Shown: one piece after another, positions 26,368-38,898 of the stretch
Numbering within the stretch: position 1 is the stretch's first letter
Layout of the letters: every line of letters starts with the position of its first letter
Assembly: GCA_038496675.1 (NCBI GenBank)
Contig: CM076650.1
Coordinates: 18,647,234-18,711,233, forward strand
From: Rachycentron canadum
Taxonomy: Eukaryota > Chordata > Actinopteri > Carangiformes > Rachycentridae
Reading direction: 5' to 3'
DNA: 64,000 nt
Position numbers and translations under genes: made by a program
The notes under the pieces: model-generated
Databases searched by the model: none
The model's input: only the letters and a program-made list of their open reading frames with translations
What the model was told of the DNA's origin: nothing

Positions 26368-29300
26368 TCATTTCATTGAGCAGTCCTCTCCCTCTGTGTC
26401 AGTGTCTGTGTCCGAGCAGGCCGTATCCATGGCGATGTGGGTGGGGCTAACGATAACGGCTCGCCTCTGCTCCTCCTCTGCGCTGGCTCTCCTCTCCTGA
26501 GTACGTTCGATGTGCTGGATGGCCTGAGAGGAGAGGACGAGAGACACTGAAGGCTGCAGCAAAGTTTCAGACGACTGAAAGACAATTATTAGGTGAAAGC
26601 TAATATTTTCACGATAAAACAATAACTTCCTGATAATCAAATCCTCTGCATAAAAAGACATACCTGCACAATGGTGTCCAAGTTCTGTCTGGATGTGGAC
26701 ACAGTGCTGGTGTGGACAGACGGGCTCATGGTCACCACGGTGACGTGATGGTGGGGGTGCTGGGTTAGTGTCGGAGCTGGGACAATGACCGTGGGGTGAT
26801 GGGTTGGGGCAGGGGGAGTGGGAGGAGCCAGCACCTTGAACAGACAAAATATGAATAAAATAAATGACAGGAGATCATTTATATCTACATATGACATATT
26901 AGTGCTAAGCTCATCGTACGTCACTAGCTTGACCATGCTCACCCTCTTTTCTATGTACAAGTGTGTGTGTTTGTGGTTCTAACCTGTGGACTGTGTGTTT
27001 GTCTGTCAGCGGCGTGGATCTGCTGCAGCCGTAACAGCGTCTGGCTCTGGATGAGTGCCTGCTCCTCCTCCACCTGCTGGGTGATCACCTTCAGACGCTC
27101 TGGGTGCAGCTGGGTGTCCAGAGAGCGCACCTGCTCAGAAACACAAAGGCAGAATACAAAGGTCAACGTGATGCATACAGCCAAGCAAACACGGAAATAA
27201 GTTACATCACAATAATCATGACAGTTGCTGGTTGTTACACATTAAGATCGGTTTACTTATCACCAGGAGTGCTATTCAGGGTAGTCGTTGTAAAATGTTT
27301 CCTGTGGCTTTGAACTGAACTCTGATGTCAACAGGGTTATCTTGGATTGAGGCCTGTTACCAGCAAGTGTTGCAAACTCCGTACATGGAATTTACCAGGA
27401 AATGAGCATCCAGCATTTTAGCAGCTTGATCCCTATAAGGAACTAAAAATCAAGGTACGTCTGCTGCGGCTTCCTGTGTTTGGTTGTTTTTTCATGAAAT
27501 GTCTAATTTTAAAAAGCGCAATGTAAAATATCTGGAATTCTCCTTTAATGTTAATAATTCATTCTTTTCAATGATAAAACATTTTTGACCTAATTTGCTT
27601 CATATTAAATTGATGAAAGATTTGTAGTATTGTGTTTAATGAACAGAAAATACTGAATTACTGCCAAACTTGTTTGACACTGTTTGGAAATATTTAACCC
27701 CTGCATTGTTCCCACTCTTTACTTTCCTCTTTCACTTCCTCTTTAAGTTTCTGTTTGTCTTCACCAACTGTTCAGTCACATTGTTGCAACCTGCTGTTCA
27801 GGGAAATCCAGAAAGTGACACTGAACAATTGACCAGTGTCACCACCACCACCAGCCCCCACCTTGTTAAAGTGGACTGGTGATCATGTGGAGGATTTGGA
27901 TTAGTAGTCGAAATGGCGGGTAAACCCGATAGACTGGTTAATTTATTTAGGCATCTAACATCCAATTTGACCTCTAAATGAGGTCGCCGTTTGGCCTGGA
28001 AACGTGGAGTTAAAGTTATGTCTCACACCACATCCTTTTTATTATCAGCTGTTCTGTTATATCTGTCTAAAGTGAAGCTTGTACTAAGAACATACTATGG
28101 TTATTGTATGTCATGTGGTCTTAAGTCTCAGTCCTGACAAATCTCACAAAAGTTCATAAAGAATCTCAACGCCTCCTCCTTTTGTCTCACCTGCTCCTCC
28201 AGCTGCATACGAGCCGAGCGCTCCTTGTCCAGTTGCTGCCGTAGCTCTAACATTTCCCTCCTCAGCTCCTCGACCTTCTCCTCCTCCAGTGTGTCGGGAG
28301 ACCCGATCCCTTCATCCTTCTCCTCTGCTCGCCTCCTCTTCGGTGATGAACCACTGAACTCCTGCAGTGACATGAAGCCCACGTGAAGGTAAATGCAAAA
28401 CTGTTGTCGAGTATGATGCATATTTAAAGTGAGTGCCCCGAGCAGCTGAGTAGGAGCTTCTTCTCGATTCAAAAACAACATATGCTGCTTGTGCTGGGTT
28501 AGACAAATGACCACAAATGACAAATGGTGAGGAAATAAAACACCAGGTGAACCAACAGCATGATAAACAAGAGACTGGTAAACACACATTTTTCACATAG
28601 CGTGGCACAACTGAGCTCAGATTGAGAAGGCACTGTCCTATCACCGCCAACACTCACAAGCTGACCAAATACAGATGTAGTGTCTGGCTGCAGGTGGTCG
28701 CAGTGTACGTGCACATGTTAAATACCTGACATTACTGTTTCTAGTTTCTTAAAAGACCTTAGCCTCAACAAGAAAGTTTACCACAGCATCTAGCTCACTA
28801 CTGTAGGGCTGTTTGATCACTGGACAAAAGACATTTGGCATCAAACCTTGAACCTGCTTCAAGATCACCTTTCCTCACGCTGGCATGGTTGAGTGAAGTG
28901 TACCCCATAGAAGTCTTCAGACCAGCCTGTTGGTCTTTTGTATGTCTATTTGTTTGTTGTATGCTGTTTGTGTGTGACCCCAGCAAGATTAGCATCTGCG
29001 ACAGGGGAAGGTAATCTGAACAGAGAAGAATGACATTTTCCTGAGGCGTACTTGAGCCATACTGGTAATGTTTTCCCATTAGACTATGATTGTTCAGTAC
29101 AGTTTAATTAAAAGAGGTTTTAATGTATTAGCAAAAAAGCAATACTGCAACTGATTGAACTGACACTGTGCGGTTGAGTGTGATGAAGTTGCTGCAGACT
29201 ATACAGTTTGGTGTAGCAGTTTATGTATATGGAGACACGTAATTATGGTGAAAAACAAGAGCTCAGGCCGTTACCTGGATGAAGCGTTTGAGTTGGTTGT

Positions 29301-32174
29301 TTTGTGCCAAGAGCTGCGTCTTTTCCTGCTCCAAGGTGAAGATGTAGTCTGCTGTCTGCTGCAGGATGGCCGCCTGGCAGGGATGAAACCAAAAGGTGAG
29401 CACAAGACCGGTACATGGACCATGTGTGATGATCTACACCATCACCATGTGTCAGTGATTGCAATGCGTGCTGCACCTTGCTGAGTTTCTCTCCATCTGT
29501 GTGGGGCAGGAGTGTTTTGAGGGACTGGAAGCCTGCATTGATGCTCTGCATGCGCCGGCGTTCGTTGCTGTTGGCGATCTCACGGCGGATTCGTCTCTCC
29601 TGGTCCTGGGCTGTCTCTGGACTGAGGGGAATGTTGGCCAGGCTGAGGGAGAAAGATGGGTGTCATTCTATATACAAGCTCCTGTCTTGTTTTATGTGAA
29701 ATTATTTCTACTTATTATTTTAACAAGCAGTTAACATCACAGGCAACATACAAGAAAATCATCTATTAGTTTGCTGATCATTTTTTTGATCAATCAGTGA
29801 GTTTGGTCATAAAAGAAAGGGTTTAAACCACCACTGAAAAATCTGTGCAAAGCAACATGATCAAACATAAACGTCATCAAACAACTCAAGCGACAAAAAA
29901 TCTATTGAGTTTCCAAATAGATGGTGCTTCATTTTCTTTCAATTCACTAATTGATTAAATTAACCTAGAGCTCTGCAGCAAACAACACACACCTTTAAGA
30001 GAACCAATAAAACTGATACAAAGCAACAATAAGATCTGCAATCAGCTGCGATATGGGACGCTTAAAACCTGTAACCTGGGACTTTAGTGGGAGTCAGTCC
30101 TGACCTCTCTACATTCCTCAGTCCAACTGCCTGGAGGTCTTTGAGTGTGACTGAACTCAGTGCCCCCTCACACACCTCCACCCCATGAGGCTGGATGTTA
30201 TGGTGGCAAAACCATCTCTGTCATATTTACTCAGGGGGGATAAGTGAACCATTAAGGCAAAAAATGGACATGACACCAAGAAGACAACAAACTTGAAGAA
30301 CCAGATCTGGGCGTTTACAAAAATGAGAGAGGTCTGACAGTGGGCTCGGCTCACGCTGCCCTAAACAACTTTTTCCTACAGAAGGTGAGTGTGTGGGCTG
30401 TGCAGCTATCCTCAAAGGGCCAGAGCTAAATTTAAATAGACTGAACTGATTTAAAAACAGTGTGTTTGCAAGCCAGTCAGATCAATTAGTCAAGTTGCGA
30501 AAGAAAGCCCAAACAAGCCCAATCAAAAGGAGCCTAAAAACATGTCTACACTGCCTTTAAAATAAGCTTGGATCCTTAAAACGCTAAATTTTACCTTTAT
30601 CTTTATCTTACTTGGACAACTAAGGGAATGGGCCTCACAGATATATATCTTAATCTACTGGGTAAACCCCTCATGGTCACTGTACCGGCAGGCTCAAGAA
30701 CATAAGCGATATTTACGGCTTAATTTGGTCTTTTAGGATTCAACTGTTCAACTCTCAAAAGTTATTTATTGACCACATTCTCACTCAATGAGATGCTGAA
30801 GTGGACCTTGAGGGATATAATGAGGCGGTTTAGTGCAATGAACAAACCATTTGCTAAAAATTTTGTGACCAAAAAAAAAAAAATTAAAACAAAAAAGATT
30901 GATTATAGTTTTGTAAATATGAAAGATCTACTTCGGGCCGTCATCATGAAATAAGACATGTAGACGTGACTGGATGTATATAGGACATTCATAGCACTGT
31001 GTACATTAATCATCCTGGGCACAAATCTTCCTTTAGGTATAATTGAAATACTGACGCAAATCCATCAGATATTCGACCAAAAACAACAAAGAAAAACCAC
31101 CACATCTGCGCCATACTCGTGTGGCGTATCAGTGTTTGTTGTTTGTTTGTTTTTTTAAGTTGAGGGATGAAATCAGCTGTTGTCGGCTGAGGCTGCCAGG
31201 AGCTGCGGTCCTCCAACATGGCCGGCGGAGGGCGCGTCTGTGCGGCGGCAGCTGCGAAATGTGACTCCGCTAACAGCAGCAGGCCCCCTGGCATCATGGA
31301 GAACAATGCTCTCCACCTCCAGCGCCCAGCTAGCCCCGAGCTGCTAACAGATACACCCCCGTGTCCGCCCTTACACCCACAAGACGTTGTGTTTCAGTCA
31401 CACAAGCTGGTATATTTGAGTAAAAAGGAGCGAGGACGCGCACAGCACGAGAAGAAAACGACTGCGCAGTGGTGGCTAACTCGTTAGCCAAGCTAAGCTA
31501 ATTTTAGCACACGACGCAACCACGGCTGCTGCGCGGACCATTACTCAACCACGCACACAAACAGCAGCTCCTTCTTTCATATACTTGGGTAGTGTTGTCC
31601 ATACATGTGAATCCCTGAAAACGGCGAAGGGCGCAGTAAAGTATGTCGTTGCAAACATGTGATTGTGTGTGTAGCAGCGAGGCGGCGGGCAGCACGTTAA
31701 CCACCACGTGGTTGGTGTTCAACCAGACGCAAATGTATCGATTTCACCGACTGATGGACACATTTCTGAGCCGGACGGCTGTAAAGACGCGCCGCGGGTC
31801 GCTGCACGCGCCACGGCCAGAACATGTATCGGCACAGATGAAACAATCGTCTATATCCTCGCCGCCAACACCAGCAGCAGCAGCAGCAGCATCTGGCACA
31901 ACAAGCTGCTAATTTCCCCACAACCACGCTCCTGCTGCCAAGGCATCGCGGCGGAGCTAACAGCTAGCACATGCTAACGGAGACTCAGACTGCATCTCTC
32001 CCTCTCACACACATACACACGCGCTACAGTCACATGAAAGATGATTTATTCAGGCAGTTTGGTATCAACACGAATAGCCACAGACCTGCAGAGACCCCCG
32101 ATAACATCCTTCTCCGTCTTCTTGAACTGCTGTAAGGACGGTATCTTCTCTGTCGGCATCATGAAATATTCCAT
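26368..32174 (-). CDS. tfap4: Transcription factor AP-4 (bHLH leucine zipper)
   Basis: Nuclear homodimeric bHLH-LZ factor that binds CAGCTG E-boxes and controls proliferation and differentiation genes. Coding exons 5' to 3': 32174-32086, 29642-29477, 29373-29275, 28361-28191, 27130-26984, 26834-26664, 26523-26368. They join without frame breaks to 332 aa, against about 338 in mammals. The start reads MEYFMMPTEKIPSLQQFKK, as in the family. The basic region and helix 1 have RRIRREIANSNERRRMQSIN (about residues 47-66); helix 2 and zipper 1 follow in exon 3 (about 86-118). Then SGSSPKRRRAE and a second zipper LRREMLELRQQLDKE. The C-terminal part has a His/Pro segment (APTHHPTVIVPAP), STSRQNLDTIVQAIQHIE and an acidic tail ending DCSMK. 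The exon 3 C-end KRFIQ joins exon 4 EFSGSS exactly as expected. Confidence 0.96.
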
Positions 32175-32340
32175 GCTTTCAAAGCCACCTTCTCTAGTCC
32201 GTGTTTTCTGTTTTTTTTTTCTGCCTCCCCTCGTTAAAATATAAAGATGTTGGTTTATTTTTTACCGCAGAGCTCTCGCTGTGCTCCTCAGTGGCGCATA
32301 TCTGAAATACCGCCTCAAAAAAAACCCGTGAATCTGAGGA
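31180..32340 (-). promoter_or_regulatory. tfap4 CpG-rich promoter and first-intron region
   Basis: The sequence around coding exon 1 and the adjacent part of intron 1 is distinctly richer in CpG than the surrounding DNA (for example about 31220-31260 and 31780-31830), as expected of a CpG-island promoter. A YY1-like AACATGGCCGGC occurs at about 31215-31226 on the plus strand. Plus-strand open frames here (31218-31487, 31643-31912, 31708-31977) look like GC-rich accidents, though antisense transcription from this island is possible. Confidence 0.5.
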
Positions 32341-32408
32341 GCAAAGAGTTAGAAAAATAAAAGTAAGTTGTAGCTGTGTTGCTTCCCACAGCTGATGGGG
32401 TTCCCTCC

Positions 32409-32520
32409 AATGTGTGTGTGTGTGGCCTCTTGCCTCCGCCTACTACGTGTCTGTGTCTGTGTGTGTCTCTGTGTGTGTGTCTGCTGCCTCCGCCTACTAC
32501 TCCGTGTGTGTGTGTGTGCA
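32409..32520. repeat. Interrupted (GT)n microsatellite
   Basis: Several TGTGTG runs separated by two similar CTGCCTCCGCCTACTAC-type spacers (about 32431-32447 and 32482-32498), so the unit may have duplicated locally. It lies upstream of the tfap4 start. Confidence 0.75.
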
Positions 32521-32702
32521 GCTGATCTGTGTGAGGCGGGAAACAGCTGGTTGGAATCAGAGACCGTTTTCCGGAAAGCAGAACAAACAAACCAGCAAGA
32601 GTCAGTGTGTAACTGGAACAAATCAGAGCCTCACAGAGCACATGTCGACGAGCAGTGAGCAAAAACACTTAGGACTCTATAATAATCTAATAAGAAAGCA
32701 GG

Positions 32703-33073
32703 GCCAACATTAGTGGATATGCTGAAATACTACAGTTTACTGACTTAGTCGTTTGAATAGTCACTTAAAGTTGTTCTTATGATGGATATCGCAATGCTCA
32801 TAATATATTTAATTATTATATATATTATAATCAATTATAGTTTATTATTTAATTATCTATCATCATATATAGTGAAGTAACCTCTGAAAGTCTAATAGAC
32901 TAATAGCCAATATTAGTGGATATGCTGAAATACTAGTTTACTAGTTAATCGTTTGAATAATCACTTAAAAGATATATCATAGGTTTGTAATTCTAAAAGT
33001 TCTAAATACTTGATTATTTAATTATTATTTATATTATAATAAATTATAGTTTATCATCTATATATAGTGAAGC
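32703..33073. repeat. Tandem duplication of a ~170-bp AT-rich unit
   Basis: Copy 1 (about 32703-32877) and copy 2 (about 32906-33073) share GTGGATATGCTGAAATACT near their starts and TATATAGTGAAG at their ends, with scattered substitutions and indels between. Non-coding. Confidence 0.8.
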
Positions 33074-33148
33074 ACGCCCCTGCGATGTGAATGTAGCACT
33101 ACACATTATCCCTACTGTGACCATCACTGACACCTACCAGCTGATATA

Positions 33149-34687
33149 CATAACTTCAAAAGTCTTAGGCCAACACTAGCCTTGTTGTTTCAGCAAAGTT
33201 TTAATGACCATCCATATTATTTTTTGGTCTCTTTATGAAGAAGCAAACAGAAAATACAGGAAATATGTACACAAAATAAACAATTTTCACAACAAAATGG
33301 CTTCTACAGGCAAAAGTCAGTATTTAGTGTGACCTCTCTTGGCACTAAGCACATCTTCAACTCTGACTCAGACTGTCCTGAAGTCTTCTGAAGTCTTCTT
33401 CTAGTATATTGTACCAGATTATTTCAGCACTTCCCAGAGTTCTTCTCTAGATTTAGTCTTTTATTTCTTTCTCTATCCAGATGACCCCATACTGCCTCTA
33501 TAATATTCAGGTCTGGACTCTGTGGAGGCCAGTCCATGACTGTCAGTGTTTTATCAGCTGTTTTTCTCTCCAGATATGATTTCTCTGCATTAGCCCTGAT
33601 CTTGGGATCATTATCATGCTGAAAAATAAAACCGTTCTCAATCAGGCTCCTTCCAGAAGGAATGGCGTGATGAATTTAAACCTGTCTGTACTTTTCAGCA
33701 TCATGATCCCATCAGTTCAGACAATCTCACCCACACCACTGGCAGAAATGCAGCCACAGACCAGGACAGAGCCTCCACCATGTTTCACTGAAGGCCACAA
33801 GCATCATTCTTCATCTCCCTCCAACTCTTCTTCTCACATATTGTCCACAGTTAGGTCAAAAAATTTAAAACTTGTATTCTTCACTACATAAAACTATTTT
33901 CCACTGATCTTCTTTCTAATCTTTGAGAGCTTTAGCATATCTGAGTCTTTTCACCCTGTTCCCCTTGAAAAAGTGGTTTCTTGGTTGCTGCCCCTCCACA
34001 AAGCTCATTCCTGATCGAGCTTCTTCTGACTGTAGAAGAGTCAACTTGGCTTCATCCGGATGAAGCTGCCAGATGCTGAGCCATCATCAGATTTTGAAGG
34101 TTTTCTTGGTGTTCCAGTCCTTTTTTTGGTCCTTGAACTCTCATGATTCTTCAAATGTCTTTATGACCGCTTGAAAACCACATCTTGAGGTTTCCCTTTG
34201 AGAGTGGCCTTGCTGAGGCAAAATTGTGATTTTATGTCTTAAACTCTAATCTTTGGCATTTTGACTGGAATGATATGATTGAAAGTTGGTCTTATACATA
34301 TTAGCAGCTTTCAATGAGTTAAACTCATACAGCATGTGTATCTAAGGTTCAATGTCTTGCTCAAACCTGGTATATTGGACCTTTTTCACAGCATCATGTT
34401 GACATGAAATAGTCACAAATACAGGTGTTAGCAATGACATTAATTAGGCTTCATTTATTTAGGTTTAAGAGTCACGTTCCTGCTGTTGCTCAAGTGTGAG
34501 TGGAGGTCACACTAAATACTTGACACTTTAGCTAATAGAAACTCTTTTTTCTCGATTTTTTTTCAGATACATTTCCTGTATTTTCTGGTTGCATTCTATT
34601 AAAGAGACTGAGAAATAATTATATATGGTCTTTATAGCATTGCTAAAATAACAAATCCAATGCTGGCCCAAGACTTGCACAGTTCTG
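33149..34687 (-). mobile_element. Tc1/mariner-type transposon, inactive
   Basis: About 1,539 bp flanked by TA dinucleotides (33147-33148 and 34688-34689). The ends form imperfect terminal inverted repeats sharing AAGTCTT(A/G)GGCCA. The minus strand keeps remnants of a DDE transposase, including a recognisable C-terminal WPPQSPDLNIIE-like block (about 33503-33545) followed by VWGHLDRE. No open frame of 60 or more codons survives on that strand, so the transposase is disrupted by stops and frameshifts. Length, TA target site and orientation fit the teleost Tc1 family. Confidence 0.88.
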
Positions 34688-34689
34688 TA

Positions 34690-35916
34690 CACTACAGCGA
34701 CCGCTATCCTTAAGATGTTTGGCTATAATATAGTTGCAATCTTAAATATACCTACAATGTATGAAGTTGCAGTTTTCCATGCCCACTTTTGCCTTGAGAT
34801 ACATTTTTTATAAAAAGTATAAAAAACTACAGGTTAAATAACAGTTTGCTATTCAGGGAGACAATGGTGTTGTGTATGTAACCTACATACGTAACATGCA
34901 GTATATGTAACATATCCAGTACAAACAGCAGGTGGCAGTAATGCACCATAATGTCAACTTACAATGAAAAGCAGGCTGCTGCATTTCCATTCTGTCAAAA
35001 TGGCACAAAACATGATCTTAAGCTCTATGAGTAAAGTTGTTGTACAAAGATGCATAATAACCTGCAGTGAGTTAAATGTACATTTTCAATATAATGGAGG
35101 TTTCGAAGAGAACAAACCCAAATTTTACAATACAGCAACAATAATTTCCTGTTGTTAGCCTTAAATTGATAAAACATAAACTGCAAACCCTATTCAAACC
35201 AGTTTTTATGACTGAAGACACACAAACACAAGCATTTCTATAACTGCAGAAACAGCCACATTCACTTGTCTAAATTAGTTAGACTGAGCTTCTATGAAAA
35301 CCACAAATATATCACGAACAATTAATAACTGGGCCAAAGCAGGACAGGAAATAATTACCAGAAGATTGGCTGGTTTATATTTTAAATTTCAATTTATAAA
35401 AACATCATGTATCTAAAAGGGTTGTGAATTACAGGCTAGTAGATTATCTCCAAGTCCAAGTTTTAACTTGAAGTTATACATCTGACAAACTAAAAATCTA
35501 ATATTAGAAAATTTTCTGTTTTTAATTTTTTTATGTGAAAAATGTAACAGCTACATATATCACAGATACAAATTTTTAAACCACATTTACCACAGAGATC
35601 ATACATATACAAAGCTATTTAAAGGCTTAAAAACATCTGGAAAATGGTGAAACTGTACAAGAAAGGTTACAATTCACAAATATCTAAGGGAGAGGGGATA
35701 AGTATTTAAGATATGCTAATGCTGTGTTCATGAAAGAGCAGTTGATGAGTTTTGAACAAAGACAAATCAGCCTGGTTTTGATTGTACAGTGCACATAAAA
35801 GCATCTGTGAAGGACAACTTCCTGAAAAATGAGGAAGAACAAGAATTTTAGGTCACAGACATACACCATTGCAGCACATTTCACTAACAGCTTGGTAACT
35901 CACAAGTGGTTGAAAT
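34690..35916. other. Intergenic, upstream of the C-type lectin
   Basis: AT-rich; no exon recognised on either strand. The last few hundred bases before 35917 should contain the promoter and 5'UTR of the lectin gene, but no clear TATA box or initiator was identified. Confidence 0.5.
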
Positions 35917-38898
35917 ATGGAGGTTATCCATGAAGATCAATCTGAGGTATATGAAAACTTCCTTGATGTCACAGGCAGGGATGATGCATTGAAGAGCAGC
36001 TCTGGAGAGGACAGTAAAGTTCCTGCTGCAGCACCTGGTGAGGAAATTGTAATCACTTTGAGGTTGACTTACATAACAGCAGCATGGACACAATGTTCAC
36101 AATCTAATCTTGATTTTTTTTTAGAAATAAGGCCTACAAGAAAAAAAATCCTCATATCAGTATTAAATACCAATATGAACAATTTTAATGTAATTTTATT
36201 CACAGATTTCTGCTTCTGCATTGATTATCTATACATTTTTATCTTTTTTTTCCCCAACTTCATTTTCATATTTGAAACTAATACATCCAATATTAATTAG
36301 GTCAAGGTTAGGGGAAGCCTGTGTTTCCAGGGAATTGATGTAAGTTAATGTAAATTAAAATCAATTAAATTGAACCAATTCTGTTTGTGTGTGTGTGGGT
36401 TTGACACACAGGAGTAAAACTGTACAGACTGGCTGCCCTGAGCTTTGGACTCCTGTGTTTTCTGCAAGCTGCTCTCAACATTTCCCTGCGTCTTGCTCTC
36501 TGTGAGTTCGCTTAATATGCAACTCTGTTTTATTATTAATTTAATTTGACATGTCACCTCTTAAATTCTAGAAACGTGTAGTTGGTTACCACCACAGTTT
36601 CAGTGCTAACATGTACGATGTGACAATTGCCTGCCCTGATGTGTTTGAGAAGCTTTGTGCAGAAGTTTAATCTTAGAAAAAGGCAAACTTTGCAGTTGTG
36701 GTGAGTAGAAAAGCAGAATGAACAAACAACATGTCAAACATTCGGTAAGGAGATACAATTAAAGTGACTTTGATTCATATTACACTCATGGAACAGAGCA
36801 TTTATGTAAATTAACAACATATCTTTGTTGTATTTCTTACAATATATGTAAACTTGTTGAATAAATGTCATTTCTAGAAGACTTGACAGTTGTGTACAGA
36901 AAGCTAGTGGCATAGTTTTAGATCAAGTCCATCATGAATGCAAAAGATCATGGACCCTGTGTTTCAGCTGCTGAAACCAGATATAAAAATCTGACTGAAG
37001 AGAGAGATGAGCTGGAGAGGAAGCTAAATGCTTCTGGTAAGTATGATGATAAGAATATATTTCAGAGGGTGCAAGGTGAAAGTGTTATATTACTTATAAA
37101 GTTTTGATTTAAATATTCTAGTTAATAGTTTCTCTCAACACCACTAACATAAAGCAAAAGAGGAAGAAAGACAATATGGTATGATGATGAAAAACACAAA
37201 TCATTTACACACATTTAAACAAACTTCTACTAATGAAATAAATTAATACCTGTAATATGGGAATCCAGTTTAAAGTGAACTGACTGTTTGTGGACGTAAC
37301 TGACTGAGTTGAAAAATAATGGTAACCTCTTCTCTTCATCCGACAGTTTCACAGGCTAAATCTCTGACTGAAGAGAGAGACACGTTGAAGAGGTTCATCT
37401 CATGTAAGTTTGAGGATGAAACTGCAATAAACAGAGCTCAGGTGTGAAGGAAATGAAACAAAACACATTAGTCTTGTTGAATAAATGTCATTTCTAGAAG
37501 ACTTGACAGTTGCATACAGAAAGCTAGTGGCATAGTTTTAGATCAACTAGAGGAAAACAACAATGTACTTGATAGATGAATGCAAAAGATCATGGACCCT
37601 GTGTTTCAGCTGCTGAAACCAGATATAAAAACCTGACTGAAGAGAGAGATGAGCTGAAGAGGAAGCTAAATGCTTCTGGTAAGTATGATGATAAGAATAT
37701 ATTTCAGAGGGTGCAGGGTGGAAGTGTTATATTACTTATAAAGTTTTGATTTAAATATTCTAGTTAATAGTTTCTCTCCACACCACTAACATAAAGAAAC
37801 ACAGAGGAAGAAAGATAATATGGTATGATGATGAAAAACACAAATCATTTACACACATTTAAACAAACTGCTACTAATGAAATGAATTAATACATGTAAT
37901 ATGGAAATCCAGTTTAAGAATAATTCCCTAACCAAGGAGAGAGACAAGTTGAAGATGAGTGTGAAAACCCCAGTTCAGTGTGCGGATGAAATTAGATAAA
38001 CCAGTTTCTAATGATATAAAGACACAAATGGAACATCGGGAAAATATGTGTGAGTTTTGAATGCAGCCACTTTTATAAAGTAGTAAAGTATATTAACTTT
38101 TGCTTTAGTAAAGAAATGACCACTAATGGTTTTTCATCTTGTCGGCAGAAGCGGCTTTTCATTTTGCTTGTTGTTATTTTTTTGAGAGGGGGTGGGCTTG
38201 GCATTTCACCACAATGAGAATTTTTTTTCCTGTAATTCATATTATAAATGAAATGTATCTGTTTTTCTCTATAAGGATGGATATATTTCAGCAATAGCCT
38301 CTATTACATTTCTTCTATCAAGAAAACCTGGCAAGACAGTAGAAATGACTGTCTTCAAAAAGGTGCAGACCTGATGATGATCAACAGCGAAGAAGAACAG
38401 GTACAGTGTGTCTGTATGTGCTTGTATTAAAAACACACTGATGAATACACTGAGGTAATGACTGGATTAATTTTTTGTAAATTCACTGTTTATATCAATG
38501 ATTTCTTTGTGTGTAAAAAGAATTTCACAAGGAAATTGAAGGATAATGTATGGATTGGACTGACCGACATCGAGACAGAGGAGACATGGAAATGGGTTGA
38601 TGGGACTCCACTAACAACAAGGTTAATGTATTTTCACTCTCTAAATACTTGTCTCCAATTCTGTTATTGGTTATGATATTGGTTGTGGTTCATTTAAGGC
38701 AGGTTTCTTGGTTTGTGTTCTTTTCTAAAAATGTATTTTTTTGTTTTTGGTTTCAGTTACTGGGGGAGTGATGAGCCTAATGGCAACACAAGAGAGAATT
38801 GTGGAGAAATAAAGTCCCATAAAATGGAAAACAACTGGAATGATGGATCATGTGACAATTTAAACTTCTGGCTTTGTGAAATGAAAATATCTGTATAG
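35917..38898 (+). CDS. CD209/CLEC4-like type II membrane C-type lectin
   Basis: Predicted cell-surface Ca2+-dependent sugar receptor. Exons: 35917-36037, 36412-36501, 36968-37036, 37347-37403, 37610-37678, 38276-38400, 38521-38621, 38757-38898, joining to 257 aa. Cytosolic tail (1-40) carries YENF, a YxxPhi-type endocytic motif. Transmembrane segment LAALSFGLLCFLQAALNISL (about 47-66). The neck (71-135) is three short coiled-coil exons, each with LTEERD. The lectin domain starts GWIYF at 136 and has WIGL (188-191), EPN (217-219) and WND (238-240). Its cysteines C161, C226, C243 and C251 make the two canonical disulfides. EPN plus WND predicts mannose/fucose-type binding in this fold. Teleosts have many such lectins, so orthology to mammalian CD209 is not claimed. 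The exon 7 acceptor (AAAAAG) is weak. Confidence 0.9.
36853..37917 (+). repeat. Tandem duplication containing a lectin neck exon
   Basis: Segment 36853-37275 recurs at 37473-37917 with very high identity, through the intron before the neck exon, the 69-nt exon itself and the downstream intron. The exon copies (36968-37036 and 37610-37678) differ at very few bases; one replaces a Glu codon of the coiled coil with Lys (DELER to DELKR). Just upstream of the exon, copy 2 carries a few tens of bases absent from copy 1 (about 37546-37575). The divergent 57-nt neck exon lies between the two. Confidence 0.9.

Noticed and set aside
31218..31977. Plus-strand frames antisense to tfap4 intron 1
   Set aside because: GC-rich island sequence tends to be stop-poor; no conserved domain or splice structure.
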